Assembly (NCBI GenBank): GCA_004297165.1
Contig: SCUJ01000006.1
Span: 1,240,464 to 1,304,463, forward strand
Direction: 5' to 3'
DNA from: Gammaproteobacteria bacterium
Lineage (GTDB): Bacteria > Pseudomonadota > Gammaproteobacteria > Eutrophobiales > Eutrophobiaceae
Length of the DNA stretch: 64,000 nucleotides
Translations under genes and position numbers: made by a program
Shown here: positions 51,512 through 60,782 of the stretch, piece by piece
Layout: every line of letters begins with the position of its first letter
How positions within the stretch are numbered: the first letter of the stretch is position 1
The notes under the pieces: generated by a model
What the model was told of the DNA's origin: nothing
The model's database searches: none
The model's input: only the letters and a program-made list of their open reading frames with translations

Positions 51512-52321
51512 ATGCGTAGCCGCCGATCGTTCCGTCATCCCGTTTTGCTCCTGATTCTTTCACTCCTGGCAAGCGCCGGGGCCGCGCTGGCCGACACCGT
51601 CATGATCACCGGGGCCAATTCCGGCATCGGTCTCGAATTCACCCGGCAGTATGCCGCGCAAGGCTGGACGGTGATCGCCACGCACCGGCGGGATCAGATC
51701 CCGGACACCCTCAAGGCACTAGCCGATCAATACAGCAACCTCCGGGTCGAACGCATGGATGTCACCGACCAGACGCAGATCGAGGCCCTCGCGGACAAGC
51801 TCAAGGGCACGCCCATCGATGTCCTGATCAACAACGCCGGGATCGCCACCATCGGCGAATTCAAGGGGATCGGGGTGGACGAAAATCAGACCCTCGGCAC
51901 GCTGAATTATGACCAATTCGATCTCTTCATCCGCACCAACGTCCGCGGACCGATCATGATCTCGGAGGCCTTCCTCGATCACGTCAAGGCCAGCAAACAG
52001 AAAAAGATCATCGCGATCAGCTCGGCCTCCGGCATGGTCAGCGCTGCGCCGCCCCGCGGCGGCATGTACTGGTACGGGATGAGCAAGGCCGCACTCAACA
52101 AGCTCATGGTGACGCTCTCCGCGGATGTACGCGCGGCCGGGGTCATCGTGGCCATGTTCCACCCCGGCGCGGTCCGGGTGGAGAAATTCTCCGAGCTCGA
52201 CTGGCCCGGAATGGAGGAAAGCCCAGAGGCCATCGGCAAGATGATCAAGACTATCTCCGGTCTCACATTGGAGGACTCCGGCCGATTCATGCAGAATGAC
52301 GGCAAGACACAGCCCTGGTAG
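51512..52321 (+). CDS. Short-chain dehydrogenase/reductase 2 with signal peptide
   Basis: A 269-residue SDR of the same design as that at 18825-19631. A signal (MRSRRSFRHPVLLLILSLLASAG to ALA, cleaved before DTVMITGANSG) runs straight into the Rossmann fold. TGANSGIG, INNAG, the catalytic Ser (AISSASG) and YGMSK are intact. The MRSRRSF start has two Arg, so Tat use is possible. ATG 51512 follows GAGGGGA. The terminal DSGRFMQNDGKTQPW mirrors the ending of SDR 1. Downstream at 73 nt is the second haem c/propeller gene, so SDR-type and haem c-propeller genes are again neighbours. Confidence 0.86.
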   Translation: MRSRRSFRHPVLLLILSLLASAGAALADTVMITGANSGIGLEFTRQYAAQGWTVIATHRRDQIPDTLKALADQYSNLRVERMDVTDQTQIEALADKLKGTPIDVLINNAGIATIGEFKGIGVDENQTLGTLNYDQFDLFIRTNVRGPIMISEAFLDHVKASKQKKIIAISSASGMVSAAPPRGGMYWYGMSKAALNKLMVTLSADVRAAGVIVAMFHPGAVRVEKFSELDWPGMEESPEAIGKMIKTISGLTLEDSGRFMQNDGKTQPW

Positions 52322-52393
52322 CAGCAAGTACCTAGAAAATCCCGCCCTGCCGGGTTAAGCTTGAGTCCGCATAACGCATCGAGGGGAGAGCAC

Positions 52394-54160
52394 ATGCCAA
52401 ATGCCAGAAATCGTCTGCGCCTTTTTATCATCACCTTATTAGCTATCGCCGCGCCCGCGCTGTCGCGCGCGGATGTCGCCGTGCATGGACAGGTCCTCGA
52501 CCTCAACGGCCGGGGGCTCAAGGAGGTCATGGTGACCGTGGAGCCCGGCCCGGCCGAGACCGGCATCGCCGCGGTCACGGTCTTCAGCGATGACCAGGGG
52601 ATATTCACCTTCCCAGGAAAGATCGCCAATGCCACCGCGGCCAATCTGCCGATCCGCGCCGCGAAGCTCGGCTATCGCCAGACCGAAGTTCAGAACGCGA
52701 ATGAAGGCGCGGCCGGCGTCGCTGTGACCATCCTCATGGAGACGAGCGCCGAGCAGGCCGGCATCGCCCCCGCCTCCGCCTGGTTGAAACACATCCCGGA
52801 ACAGGAGGACGTCGCGAAGATCATCATGAATTGCGTGGGCTGCCACCAGTTGCCCGGTCCCGAGGTCCGCAAGTACGCCAGGATGGTGCACGACGTACCA
52901 TCAACCGACCCGGCCGCGGTGCGCCAGCAAAGCTGGTCCGCCATGGTCAAATACATGAACTTCGTCTCGGCGGAGGAATTCGGCCGCGGTATCGTGGGCG
53001 CCGCACCCATCCAGCCGGATCGGGTCTATGGCATTACCGACGAAGATGCCGTCACCAAGGTGCTGGCCAAACACATGACGGGAGACTTCCAGTCCGTGCA
53101 GGGCTACGACTGGGGCGCGCCGCTCGCGGTCAACGGCAAGACCGTCATCCGCGAATATGCCGTCGCCACGCCCAACAACGTGCGCGAGGCGCTCCTGCTT
53201 GGCGACCCGCCGCGCCTGTGGGCCGCGGACGTGGGCTCCGACAACATTGTCGCCATCGATGCCGCCACCGGCCGGCAGAAGATCTATACCGTCCCCTCGG
53301 ACATCCCGGTGGGTCCCCATACCCTGGTCGCGGGACAGGATGGCTCCCTCTGGGTTGCACCCTTCTTCAACGGCGTGGTGGCGCATCTCGATATCGCGAA
53401 GGAGACCTGGGAGGTCTGGCCGCTCAAGACGCCGGAAGGCGGCAACATCGGGATCCATGACCTCTCCTTCGATGCGGATCACGAACTCATCACGGACAAA
53501 CAAGGCCGCGTCTGGTATTCCGATATCGTCAACAACGCCGTGGGCTATTTCGATCCGAAGACGGGCAAGGCGGAGATCTTCCACGTCCCCGAGAAACCGG
53601 GACGTCCGGCCCAAGGCGCCGCGCTCTACGGTCTCGCCATGGCCTCGGACCAGAAGACCATCTGGTTCTGTCAACTCGGGATAGCGAGCTTCGGAAGTTT
53701 CAATACCGAGACGTTGAAATTCGAGGCCTACGAGTCCCTGCCGATGATGGATGCCGGCCCCCGGCGCATCGCGATGAGCGATGAGGACGTCCTTTACCTC
53801 GCCCTGTACGGCGCCGGTCAGTTGCTCGAATACGATACGAAGACGCGCAAGACCATCGGCCTTTATGACCTGCCGGATCGCGCCAGCGCGCCGTATTCGG
53901 TCACCTGGGACAATCTCCGCAAGGTGGCGTGGATCCCGACCTCCAACGCCAATGTGATCTACCGTTTCGATCCCAGGGACAAATCCATCAAGGTGCTGCC
54001 CCTGCCCCGCGAGCAGGGTTTCCTGCGCATGGTCGGCATCGATCCCAAGACCGGCTATCTCGCCACTTCCTACGCGAACATCTCGATCCCGGTGCACGGC
54101 CCGCGCATGGCCGTGTTGATCGACCTCGGCGACGGGGTCGGCAAGACCGCTACTCGCTGA
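52394..54160 (+). CDS. Exported haem c / carboxypeptidase-regulatory / Vgb-like propeller protein 2
   Basis: A 588-residue protein of the same three-part plan as 8838-10961. The signal ends ALSRAD; a carboxypeptidase-regulatory-like sandwich runs about 26-118 (AVHGQVLDLNGRGLKEVMVT); the haem site is CVGCH (C147, C150, H151); then a Vgb-like propeller (AGQDGSLWVAPFFNG, TDKQGRVWYSDIVNNAVG). The sequence differs enough from copy 1 that ligand or partner specificity could differ. ATG 52394 with GAGGGGAG upstream. A small cytochrome c gene starts 21 nt downstream, an obvious electron acceptor. Confidence 0.82.
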   Translation: MPNARNRLRLFIITLLAIAAPALSRADVAVHGQVLDLNGRGLKEVMVTVEPGPAETGIAAVTVFSDDQGIFTFPGKIANATAANLPIRAAKLGYRQTEVQNANEGAAGVAVTILMETSAEQAGIAPASAWLKHIPEQEDVAKIIMNCVGCHQLPGPEVRKYARMVHDVPSTDPAAVRQQSWSAMVKYMNFVSAEEFGRGIVGAAPIQPDRVYGITDEDAVTKVLAKHMTGDFQSVQGYDWGAPLAVNGKTVIREYAVATPNNVREALLLGDPPRLWAADVGSDNIVAIDAATGRQKIYTVPSDIPVGPHTLVAGQDGSLWVAPFFNGVVAHLDIAKETWEVWPLKTPEGGNIGIHDLSFDADHELITDKQGRVWYSDIVNNAVGYFDPKTGKAEIFHVPEKPGRPAQGAALYGLAMASDQKTIWFCQLGIASFGSFNTETLKFEAYESLPMMDAGPRRIAMSDEDVLYLALYGAGQLLEYDTKTRKTIGLYDLPDRASAPYSVTWDNLRKVAWIPTSNANVIYRFDPRDKSIKVLPLPREQGFLRMVGIDPKTGYLATSYANISIPVHGPRMAVLIDLGDGVGKTATR

Positions 54161-54181
54161 TCTGACCAGGGGACGCAAGAC

Positions 54182-54520
54182 ATGAAAAAGATCCTTATCC
54201 ACTTCGTACAAGTATCGTTTATCTTCGGCTGCGGCGTTCTGCCCGGCCTCGCCTCGGCGGCGGACGCCGACGGCGCAACGCTGGTGCAGGCACGCCGCTG
54301 CTACGGTTGTCATCAAATGACGCAGGCATTGATCGGCCCGGCCTACACGGCCATCGCCACACGGCACGCCGCCAACAAGCCAGTCATGGAAAAGGTGCTG
54401 GCCCGCAAGATCATCGACGGCGGCGCTGGCAACTGGGGCGTGGTCCCAATGGTCCCCAACGAACAAGTCAGCGAAGACGAGGCCCGCGTCATCGCCCGTT
54501 GGATCCTTAATCTGAAATAA
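54182..54520 (+). CDS. Periplasmic class I cytochrome c
   Basis: A 112-residue precursor: Sec signal ending ASAAD, haem motif CYGCH, and a Met ligand in VPMVPNEQ near the C-terminus, as in c551/c552-type cytochromes. Mature size about 85-90 residues. Placed directly after haem c-propeller protein 2 and near SDR 2, it probably carries electrons from that protein towards a terminal oxidase. Confidence 0.9.
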   Translation: MKKILIHFVQVSFIFGCGVLPGLASAADADGATLVQARRCYGCHQMTQALIGPAYTAIATRHAANKPVMEKVLARKIIDGGAGNWGVVPMVPNEQVSEDEARVIARWILNLK

Positions 54521-54538
54521 CTTACCCGAGACCTCCCG

Positions 54539-55015
54539 ATGAGCAAATTCGCCGAGTGCAAACTGGAACATGTCTTTGACATCGTCGTCGAGTTCGGCGC
54601 CGACCGTACGACCTTCGGTCCGCTGCCCGGCGGCAATCAGCAGGGTTACACGCCGCCCATCGGCGGGACGATCACCGGCCCGCGATTGAACGGGATCGTG
54701 GTGCCGCGTTCGGGCGCGGATTATGCCATTGTGCGCAGCGATGGCGTCCTCGAACTCGAGGCCCACTACATGCTGCAGGCCGATGACGGCACGCTGATCT
54801 ACATCGTCAATCGCGGCTATCTCGTGCGCGCGCCGGAGGGCGCCGGCGAAAAGAACGAACAGGGCATGTTGCAACCCGCCTACTTCCGCTGCACGCCGAC
54901 CTTCCGCGTGCCCGCCGGTCCGCACGACTGGCTGGCCCGCACGGTGTTCGTCGGCGGTGGGGAACGGCGGCAGAATCCCGACCACTCCTTCTTCAGCTAT
55001 TACGCGGTGCGCTGA
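54539..55015 (+). CDS. DUF3237 family protein
   Basis: A 158-residue cytoplasmic protein of the DUF3237 (UPF0311) beta-barrel family, with GGTITGPRLNGIVVPRSGADY and DGVLELEAHYMLQADDG. It has no signal peptide. The family is often found next to genes for degradation of aromatic or cyclic compounds, but its activity is undefined. It starts 18 nt after the cytochrome c gene, so it is likely in the same operon. Confidence 0.88.
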   Translation: MSKFAECKLEHVFDIVVEFGADRTTFGPLPGGNQQGYTPPIGGTITGPRLNGIVVPRSGADYAIVRSDGVLELEAHYMLQADDGTLIYIVNRGYLVRAPEGAGEKNEQGMLQPAYFRCTPTFRVPAGPHDWLARTVFVGGGERRQNPDHSFFSYYAVR

Positions 55016-55110
55016 TCGAAACGACCGTCGAATTATCTCCGGCAATAATCGCGCGAACGTTCATGCAAACCGACTGTCTATCTCTGCATCACTAAATACA
55101 AGGGGGCCTT

Positions 55111-55887
55111 ATGCGTCTGTCACTGCTACTTCTCTGCCTCGCGTTTTCCATACAACCGGCGCTCGCGCAATTTCAAGCGCCCGAATTGACTCCGTTTCAA
55201 AAGAAAATTCAGGAGGCGATGCAATCCGATATCCGCACCGCCGAAGAGAAGGCCCGCGACAACAATCGAAAACCCCTGCAGACGCTGAGTTTTTTCGGAC
55301 TGAAGGAGGATATGAAGGTCATCGAGCTGGTACCTGCCGGCGGTTGGTTCACGAAGATCCTGGGACCGGTGCTGCGCGACAAGGGAGTGCTTTATATCGT
55401 CCAGCCGGGACAATACGCGGGCGCCACCGCCGAGGTCCTGAAATTACCCGGCCTCGACAAGGTTAAATCACTGGATTGGGGGCAATGGGACGGGGAACTG
55501 GAGGCTGGGGTGAGAACGCTCCCGCCGCCGGGCAAGTGGGATATCGATGATGCCGATCTGGTCCTGACCTTCCGGAATTATCATAATTTTTCCGAACAGG
55601 CGCGAGCCGTCCTCAACCAGTCCGTGTTCGCGGCCCTCAAGCCCGGCGGTTTCTACGGCATTCTTGATCACACCCGCCGCCACATGGAGCCTGAATACCG
55701 GGAAAATGGCCGACGCGAGGACCCGGTCGCCGTCATCAAGGAGGTCCAGGCCGCCGGATTCGTCTTTGTCGACTACAGCAACATCCACTATACCCCGGAT
55801 GATGAACTGCGCTACGAGGTCGGCCGCGTGAGCGTCGCGAACAACTCCGATCGTTTCACGCTGTTGTTCAAAAAGCCGGAAAAGTAA
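55111..55887 (+). CDS. Exported SAM-methyltransferase-like protein (COG4798 type)
   Basis: A 258-residue protein. A Sec signal (MRLSLLLLCLAFSIQPALAQ) precedes a class I methyltransferase fold: MKVIELVPAGGWFTKILGPVL (motif I region), DLVLTFRNYHNF and ALKPGGFYGILDHTRR. The motif I glycines are reduced compared with active enzymes (ELVPAGGWFT), and SAM is not expected in the periplasm, so it may bind another ligand. ATG 55111 with AAGGGGG upstream. It is followed by a strong bidirectional hairpin. Confidence 0.82.
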   Translation: MRLSLLLLCLAFSIQPALAQFQAPELTPFQKKIQEAMQSDIRTAEEKARDNNRKPLQTLSFFGLKEDMKVIELVPAGGWFTKILGPVLRDKGVLYIVQPGQYAGATAEVLKLPGLDKVKSLDWGQWDGELEAGVRTLPPPGKWDIDDADLVLTFRNYHNFSEQARAVLNQSVFAALKPGGFYGILDHTRRHMEPEYRENGRREDPVAVIKEVQAAGFVFVDYSNIHYTPDDELRYEVGRVSVANNSDRFTLLFKKPEK

Positions 55888-55908
55888 ACCAAACTACGCA
55901 TGCAGTAT

Positions 55909-55938
55909 CGCAGGGGCGAAAGATTTTTCGCCCCTGCG
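55909..55938. terminator. Bidirectional terminator between methyltransferase-like gene and putA
   Basis: CGCAGGGGCGAAA (55909-55921) pairs perfectly with TTTCGCCCCTGCG (55926-55938), loop GATT, with A/T tracts inside the stem top. It lies between convergent genes and suits both directions. Confidence 0.8.
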
Positions 55939-55950
55939 GTATTCGTAACG

Positions 55951-58900
55951 CTATTCCGGTCGCGTCATCTGCAACAGGCGGGTATCGCCGCCGATGGCCG
56001 AGGTGTTGATGGTGCAGGTCTGCTCCGTGGCGAACCGCAGCAGGTAATGCGGGCCGCCGGCCTTGGGCCCGGTGCCGGAGAGTCCCCGTCCCCCGAAGGG
56101 TTGCGCGCCGACTGTCGCGCCGATCATGTCGCGGTTCACATAGACATTCCCGACCCGCGCCAGTTGGCGAATCCGGTCCGCGCGGCGCACGATGCGGCTC
56201 TGCACGCCGAGCGTGAGGCCATAACCGCAGGCGTTGATCTCCTCGATAATCCCATCGAGATCCCTTGCCGCATACCGGATCACGTGCAGGATGGGACCGA
56301 AGACCTCGCCTTGCAGTTGACCGATGCGTTCGATCTCCACGAGGGCCGGGCCGAAGAAATTCCCTTTGTCATGTAAAGCGCCGATCGGGCACTGATGGAT
56401 CAGACGGCCCTCGCGCTGCATGCGTCCGAGATGCGCCTGTAGTGTCGCCCGTGCCCCGCCATCAATTACCGGCCCGATATCCGTCTCCAGCGAGGCGGGA
56501 TCGCCGATGCGGTAATGTTGCATTAATCCGGCGAGCAGATCGAAGGTCTCCTTGGCAATCTCCTCCTGCACATAGAGGACGCGCAGCGCCGAACAACGCT
56601 GCCCTGCGCTGTTGAAGGCGGAGCGCGCGGCATCCAGCGCCACTTGCTGCGGCAACGCGGAGCTGTCCGCGATCATGGCGTTCACCCCGCCGGTCTCGGC
56701 GATCAATACCGCGATAGGGCCTGTCCGTTCCGCCAGTATCCGATTGATGAGACGCGCGGTCTCCGTGGCGCCGGTGAAGGCCACGCCGGCAATGCGTGGA
56801 TCCGGAAGGACCTGCGCGCCGATGTCCGGACCCGAGCCGGGCAGGAACGCCAGCGCCTCCACGGGTACGCCCGCCTCGTGCAGCAGCTCCACGACCCGGC
56901 ATCCTATCAGCGGCGTCTGTTCGGCGGGCTTGGCGAGCGCGCAGTTGCCGGCGGCGAGCGCCGCGGCGATCTGGCCGGTGAAGATCGCCAGCGGGAAATT
57001 CCACGGGCTGATGCAGAGGAATGTCCCGCGTCCGTGCAGATACAGCGCGTTGCTCTCGCCGGTCACGCCCGGTAGTGCAAGCGGTTCCGAGAAATGCCTG
57101 CGACACTCCGCGGCGTAATAACGGAGAAAATCCACCGCCTCGCGCAACTCCCCCACACTGTCGTGCAGGGTCCGACCCGCCTCCCTGACGCACAAGGCGA
57201 TGAGTTCCCCGTGATGTTGTTCGAAGAGCCTGGCGGCGCGATTGAGGATCGCGGCGCGCTCCGACGCCGGCGTGGCATTCCAGCGCGGCCAGGCCGCCTC
57301 TGCGCTGGCGAGGGCCGCTTCGATCTGCCCCGCGTCCGCATCGAGGACCAGGCCCACCACGTCCGCGTGATCCGCGGGATTTCGGATCTCGCTGTATTCA
57401 CGATTTGTCCCGGGCGCCTGTACCGGCCGAGCGCGGGAGGTCCAGTCGCGCGATCCCGACAGCGCCTTCGTCAATTCCCGGACTTCGTGATCGTCGTTAA
57501 GATTAATCCCCAGGGAATTGACGCGATCCGGGGCGAAGAGGTCCCCCGGCAGCGGGATGGCGGGATGCCGGATCGCCTCGCCGAGGGACCGAACCTGTTC
57601 CAGCGGACAGCGGACGAGGGTTTCGAGATCCTCTTCCGTCTGCCGCGCCTGGTTCACGAAGGAGGTATTGGCGCCGTTCTCCAGCAGACGGCGCATCAGA
57701 TAAGGCAGGAGTTCACGATAAGGTCCGACGGGCGCATACACCCGGCAAGGCCGGCCGAGCCTGTCCGGATCGATGACCGCCGCATAGAGTTCCTCCCCCA
57801 TTCCATGCAATCGCTGAAACTCGTAGTCCCGCGTCCCTGCATGGTGATAAACATAGGCCACGGTGTGGGCGTTGTGGGTCGCGAACTGCGGATAAATATC
57901 GGGGCACTCGGCGAGGATGTGATTCACCGCCGCGAGGTAGGACACATCGGTATTCGCCTTGCGCGTGAAGACCGGGTATTCGCGCAGCCCCTGTTGCTGG
58001 GCATGCTTGATCTCGGTGTCCCAATACGCGCCCTTCACCAGCCGGATCGGGATCCGCAGGGCCTGCTTCCGGGCGGTCTCCTGCACCCAGTCGAGCACGG
58101 GGAGACAGCGTTTCTGGTAGGCCTGCACCGCTAGCCCGAATCCCCGCGGCTCGCCGGACGGGAAACTCCGACACACCTTCTCGAAGACCCGCAGGGTAAT
58201 CTCCAGCCGCTCCGATTCCTCGGCGTCCACGGTGAGTCCGATCCCCGCGCCCGCCGCCTGCCGCGCGAGTTGCGCGAGACATTCCGCCGTTTCCTTCACC
58301 GCCGTTTCCTGCTGCGCCTGTTCGAAGCGCGGGCACAAGGCGGACAGCTTGACGGAGACCCCCGGGCGCCACCGCAACGGCAGCGTGGTATCGGCCTGTA
58401 CGCCGACAGCGGCGATGGCCCCGCTGTAGGCCGCGAAATAGCGATCGCAATCGGCGCGACACAGCGCCGCCTCGCCGATCATGTCGAAGGAATAAAGATA
58501 GCCGCGATTCCCATCTTCCCCGGCGCGGGCCTGAGCCTCCGCGATATCCCGGCCGATCACGAACTGCCGGGCCAGGACGGTCATCGCGACCCGGAGCGCC
58601 CCGCGGATCAACGGCTCCTCCAGCCGGCCCAGCAACCGGCCCAGGATGCCCGCGAGGTCATGACGCGGATCAGCCTGCGGTTGCAGGGACTCCCCCGTGA
58701 GCAGCAGGGCCCAGGTGGAGGCGTTCACGAACAGGGAGTCGCTCTCGCCGAGGTGTTTACGGAAATGCGCAGTCGTGAGCTTGTCCACGATCAGGGCATC
58801 GGCGGTGTCCGCATCGGGGATGCGCAACAGGGCCTCCGCGAGACACATGAGGACGATCCCCTCCTCCGAGGACAGATCATATTCGGCGAGCAGGGCCTTG

Positions 58901-59088
58901 ACGCCGCTCTTGCTTCGATCGCCCGCGTGCATGGCCTGGACCAGCGTTACCGCCGTGTCATGGATCCGGCGATCGAGTTCGGGCGCGGCCTCGATCCTTG
59001 CGAGCAACCCCCGGATCAATTCCGCCTCATCGGCGAGATAGTAAGGATGGAGTCGCTCGCTGAGGGCCGTTGTAATGCCGGTTTTCAT
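55951..59088 (-). CDS. putA: Bifunctional proline dehydrogenase / delta-1-pyrroline-5-carboxylate dehydrogenase
   Basis: A 1045-residue PutA that oxidises proline to glutamate at the inner membrane. The N-terminal proline dehydrogenase barrel (about 85-430) includes IPIRLVKGAYWDTEIKHA and FATHNAHTVAYV. The aldehyde dehydrogenase part (about 520-1000) has CISPWNFPLAIFTGQIAAAL, the catalytic Glu (IAETGGVNAMI) and catalytic Cys (SAGQRCSALRVLYV). At about 1000 residues it is the shorter PutA type without the N-terminal ribbon-helix-helix repressor domain, so it does not regulate itself. It ends GGDTRLLQMTRPE. The lactate permease gene lies 45 nt upstream on the same strand. Confidence 0.95.
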   Translation of the reverse strand: MKTGITTALSERLHPYYLADEAELIRGLLARIEAAPELDRRIHDTAVTLVQAMHAGDRSKSGVKALLAEYDLSSEEGIVLMCLAEALLRIPDADTADALIVDKLTTAHFRKHLGESDSLFVNASTWALLLTGESLQPQADPRHDLAGILGRLLGRLEEPLIRGALRVAMTVLARQFVIGRDIAEAQARAGEDGNRGYLYSFDMIGEAALCRADCDRYFAAYSGAIAAVGVQADTTLPLRWRPGVSVKLSALCPRFEQAQQETAVKETAECLAQLARQAAGAGIGLTVDAEESERLEITLRVFEKVCRSFPSGEPRGFGLAVQAYQKRCLPVLDWVQETARKQALRIPIRLVKGAYWDTEIKHAQQQGLREYPVFTRKANTDVSYLAAVNHILAECPDIYPQFATHNAHTVAYVYHHAGTRDYEFQRLHGMGEELYAAVIDPDRLGRPCRVYAPVGPYRELLPYLMRRLLENGANTSFVNQARQTEEDLETLVRCPLEQVRSLGEAIRHPAIPLPGDLFAPDRVNSLGINLNDDHEVRELTKALSGSRDWTSRARPVQAPGTNREYSEIRNPADHADVVGLVLDADAGQIEAALASAEAAWPRWNATPASERAAILNRAARLFEQHHGELIALCVREAGRTLHDSVGELREAVDFLRYYAAECRRHFSEPLALPGVTGESNALYLHGRGTFLCISPWNFPLAIFTGQIAAALAAGNCALAKPAEQTPLIGCRVVELLHEAGVPVEALAFLPGSGPDIGAQVLPDPRIAGVAFTGATETARLINRILAERTGPIAVLIAETGGVNAMIADSSALPQQVALDAARSAFNSAGQRCSALRVLYVQEEIAKETFDLLAGLMQHYRIGDPASLETDIGPVIDGGARATLQAHLGRMQREGRLIHQCPIGALHDKGNFFGPALVEIERIGQLQGEVFGPILHVIRYAARDLDGIIEEINACGYGLTLGVQSRIVRRADRIRQLARVGNVYVNRDMIGATVGAQPFGGRGLSGTGPKAGGPHYLLRFATEQTCTINTSAIGGDTRLLQMTRPE

Positions 59089-59133
59089 ACTGACATTATA
59101 AGTCAGTCTGTCGCCGGCAACCGGTTCTGACCG

Positions 59134-60741
59134 CTACAGGTAAGCGTAGAGCGTCGCCAGCAGTCCCAGCACGCAGGCAAGAAACACGCTATGCCGGAAG
59201 GTGAAACGGAACAGCATGCCTTCCTCGGCGCGCGCCATGCCGGTGGCGGCGACCGCCACCGCGATGCTTTGCAGGCTGATCATCTTGCCCATGACGCCGC
59301 CCGCGGAATTCGCCGCCGCCATGATGGCCGGATCGAACCCAAGGCGGGTCGCGGTCACCACTTGCAGATTGCCGAACAGGGCGTTCGACGAGGTGTCGCT
59401 GCCGGTCAGGAACACACCAAGCCAGCCGAGCAGCGCGCTGAAGAAGGGGAACAGCGCGCCGGTCGCTGCAAACGCGAGTCCCAGGGTCACTGTCGCGCCG
59501 GAGTAGTTCATCAGATAGGCCAGCGCGAGCACGGCGGCGATCGTGAGCAGCGAGAAAAATAATTGCCCCGCCACCGAGCCCAGCAGCCGCAGATAGCGCA
59601 GCGGCGAGACGCGCAGGATGAACGCCGCGACCACGGTGGCAAGCATGCAGGCCGTGCCCGAGGCCGACAACCAATTGAAGGAAAATATCGCGGCATACGG
59701 CGTTGGTCCGGCAACAACCGGGGCAACGCGCTCGATCTGGTTGTGCAGGCCGGGCCAGGGGATCGGCAGCGTCACTGTATCCAGCATGGGTTTGGTCCAG
59801 GGACTGCCCCACAGCAGCACGAAGACCACCAGAAACGCATAGGGCGACCAGGCAAGCAAGGTTGTTTTGAAGTCATGCGTCTTGAGCACCAGCGTACCCG
59901 TGGTCTCGCCGGGGAGATGGAAGGTATCGGCCGGTTGCCAGAGCTTGAACAGAACGACCAGCGAAGCGATCGCGCCGAGCGACGCGATGATGTCCGTGAT
60001 CTGGGGACCGATATAATTGGAGACGAGAAACTGCAAGCTCGCGAATGTGACCCCGCAGACAACGGCCGCCGGCAGCACCCCGCGCAGGGCGCGCGGTCCG
60101 CCCATCACCAGGATCAGATAGGCCGGGATGAACACCGAGATCGGCGCGCACAGGCGCCCCGCCCAGGCGCTGAGTTCCATCTCCGGCAGGCCGGTGAGGC
60201 CGGCCAGCGTGACTATAGGTATGCCGATGGAGCCGAAGGCGACCGGCGCGGTGTTGGCCAGCAGGCAGATGCCGGCGGCATAGAACGGAGAAAACCCAAG
60301 GCCCGCCAGCATGGCCGCGGCCACCGCAACCGGCGTGCCGAAACCCGCCGCGCCCTCGATGAAGGCGCCGAGCGCAAACGCGATCAGCAGCGCCTGCAAA
60401 CGCCGATCCGGAGTCAGGCCGCCAACCGAATCCTTGATGATCTCGAACTGCCCCGTCTCCACCGTCAGGCGATACAACACGATCGCCCAATAGACGATCC
60501 AGCCGATCGGAAATAATCCGAACAAGGCGCCGTAGGCGATGGAATTTCCCGCCAACGACGCCGGCATGTCGTAAATGCCGATCGCGACCACCGCCGCCGC
60601 CGCGAGACCCGAGAGCGCCGCGATCCAGGCGGGCTTGCGCAGCACGCCGATCAGCAGCAACAGGATGAAGATGGGTATTGCCGCCGCGAGCGCGGAGAGC
60701 GCGAGATTGTCCGCGATGGGGAGGTAATCGTGCTGCCACAT
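59134..60741 (-). CDS. lldP: L-lactate permease family protein
   Basis: A 535-residue inner-membrane protein with about 13 helices of the LctP family: MWQHDYLPIADNLALSALAA, FGAFIEGAAGFGTPVA-like segment (here LGAFIEGAAGFGTPVAVAAA) and SDTSSNALFGNLQVVTA. It imports L-lactate or glycolate with protons. AGAGGA precedes the ATG. It lies 41 nt after quinoprotein 5 and before putA on the same strand, so the three may be cotranscribed. The link may be uptake of 2-hydroxyacids produced by alcohol or aldehyde oxidation, by inference. Confidence 0.9.
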   Translation of the reverse strand: MWQHDYLPIADNLALSALAAAIPIFILLLLIGVLRKPAWIAALSGLAAAAVVAIGIYDMPASLAGNSIAYGALFGLFPIGWIVYWAIVLYRLTVETGQFEIIKDSVGGLTPDRRLQALLIAFALGAFIEGAAGFGTPVAVAAAMLAGLGFSPFYAAGICLLANTAPVAFGSIGIPIVTLAGLTGLPEMELSAWAGRLCAPISVFIPAYLILVMGGPRALRGVLPAAVVCGVTFASLQFLVSNYIGPQITDIIASLGAIASLVVLFKLWQPADTFHLPGETTGTLVLKTHDFKTTLLAWSPYAFLVVFVLLWGSPWTKPMLDTVTLPIPWPGLHNQIERVAPVVAGPTPYAAIFSFNWLSASGTACMLATVVAAFILRVSPLRYLRLLGSVAGQLFFSLLTIAAVLALAYLMNYSGATVTLGLAFAATGALFPFFSALLGWLGVFLTGSDTSSNALFGNLQVVTATRLGFDPAIMAAANSAGGVMGKMISLQSIAVAVAATGMARAEEGMLFRFTFRHSVFLACVLGLLATLYAYL

Positions 60742-60782
60742 TTAAAGGTCCTCTTGTTATTATTATCGTTATGCCGCCCGCT

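Noticed and set aside
52901-55045. 714-codon minus-strand frame spanning 52901-55045.
   Set aside because: It runs opposite three well-supported genes (haem c-propeller, cytochrome c, DUF3237) and has shadow-like composition.
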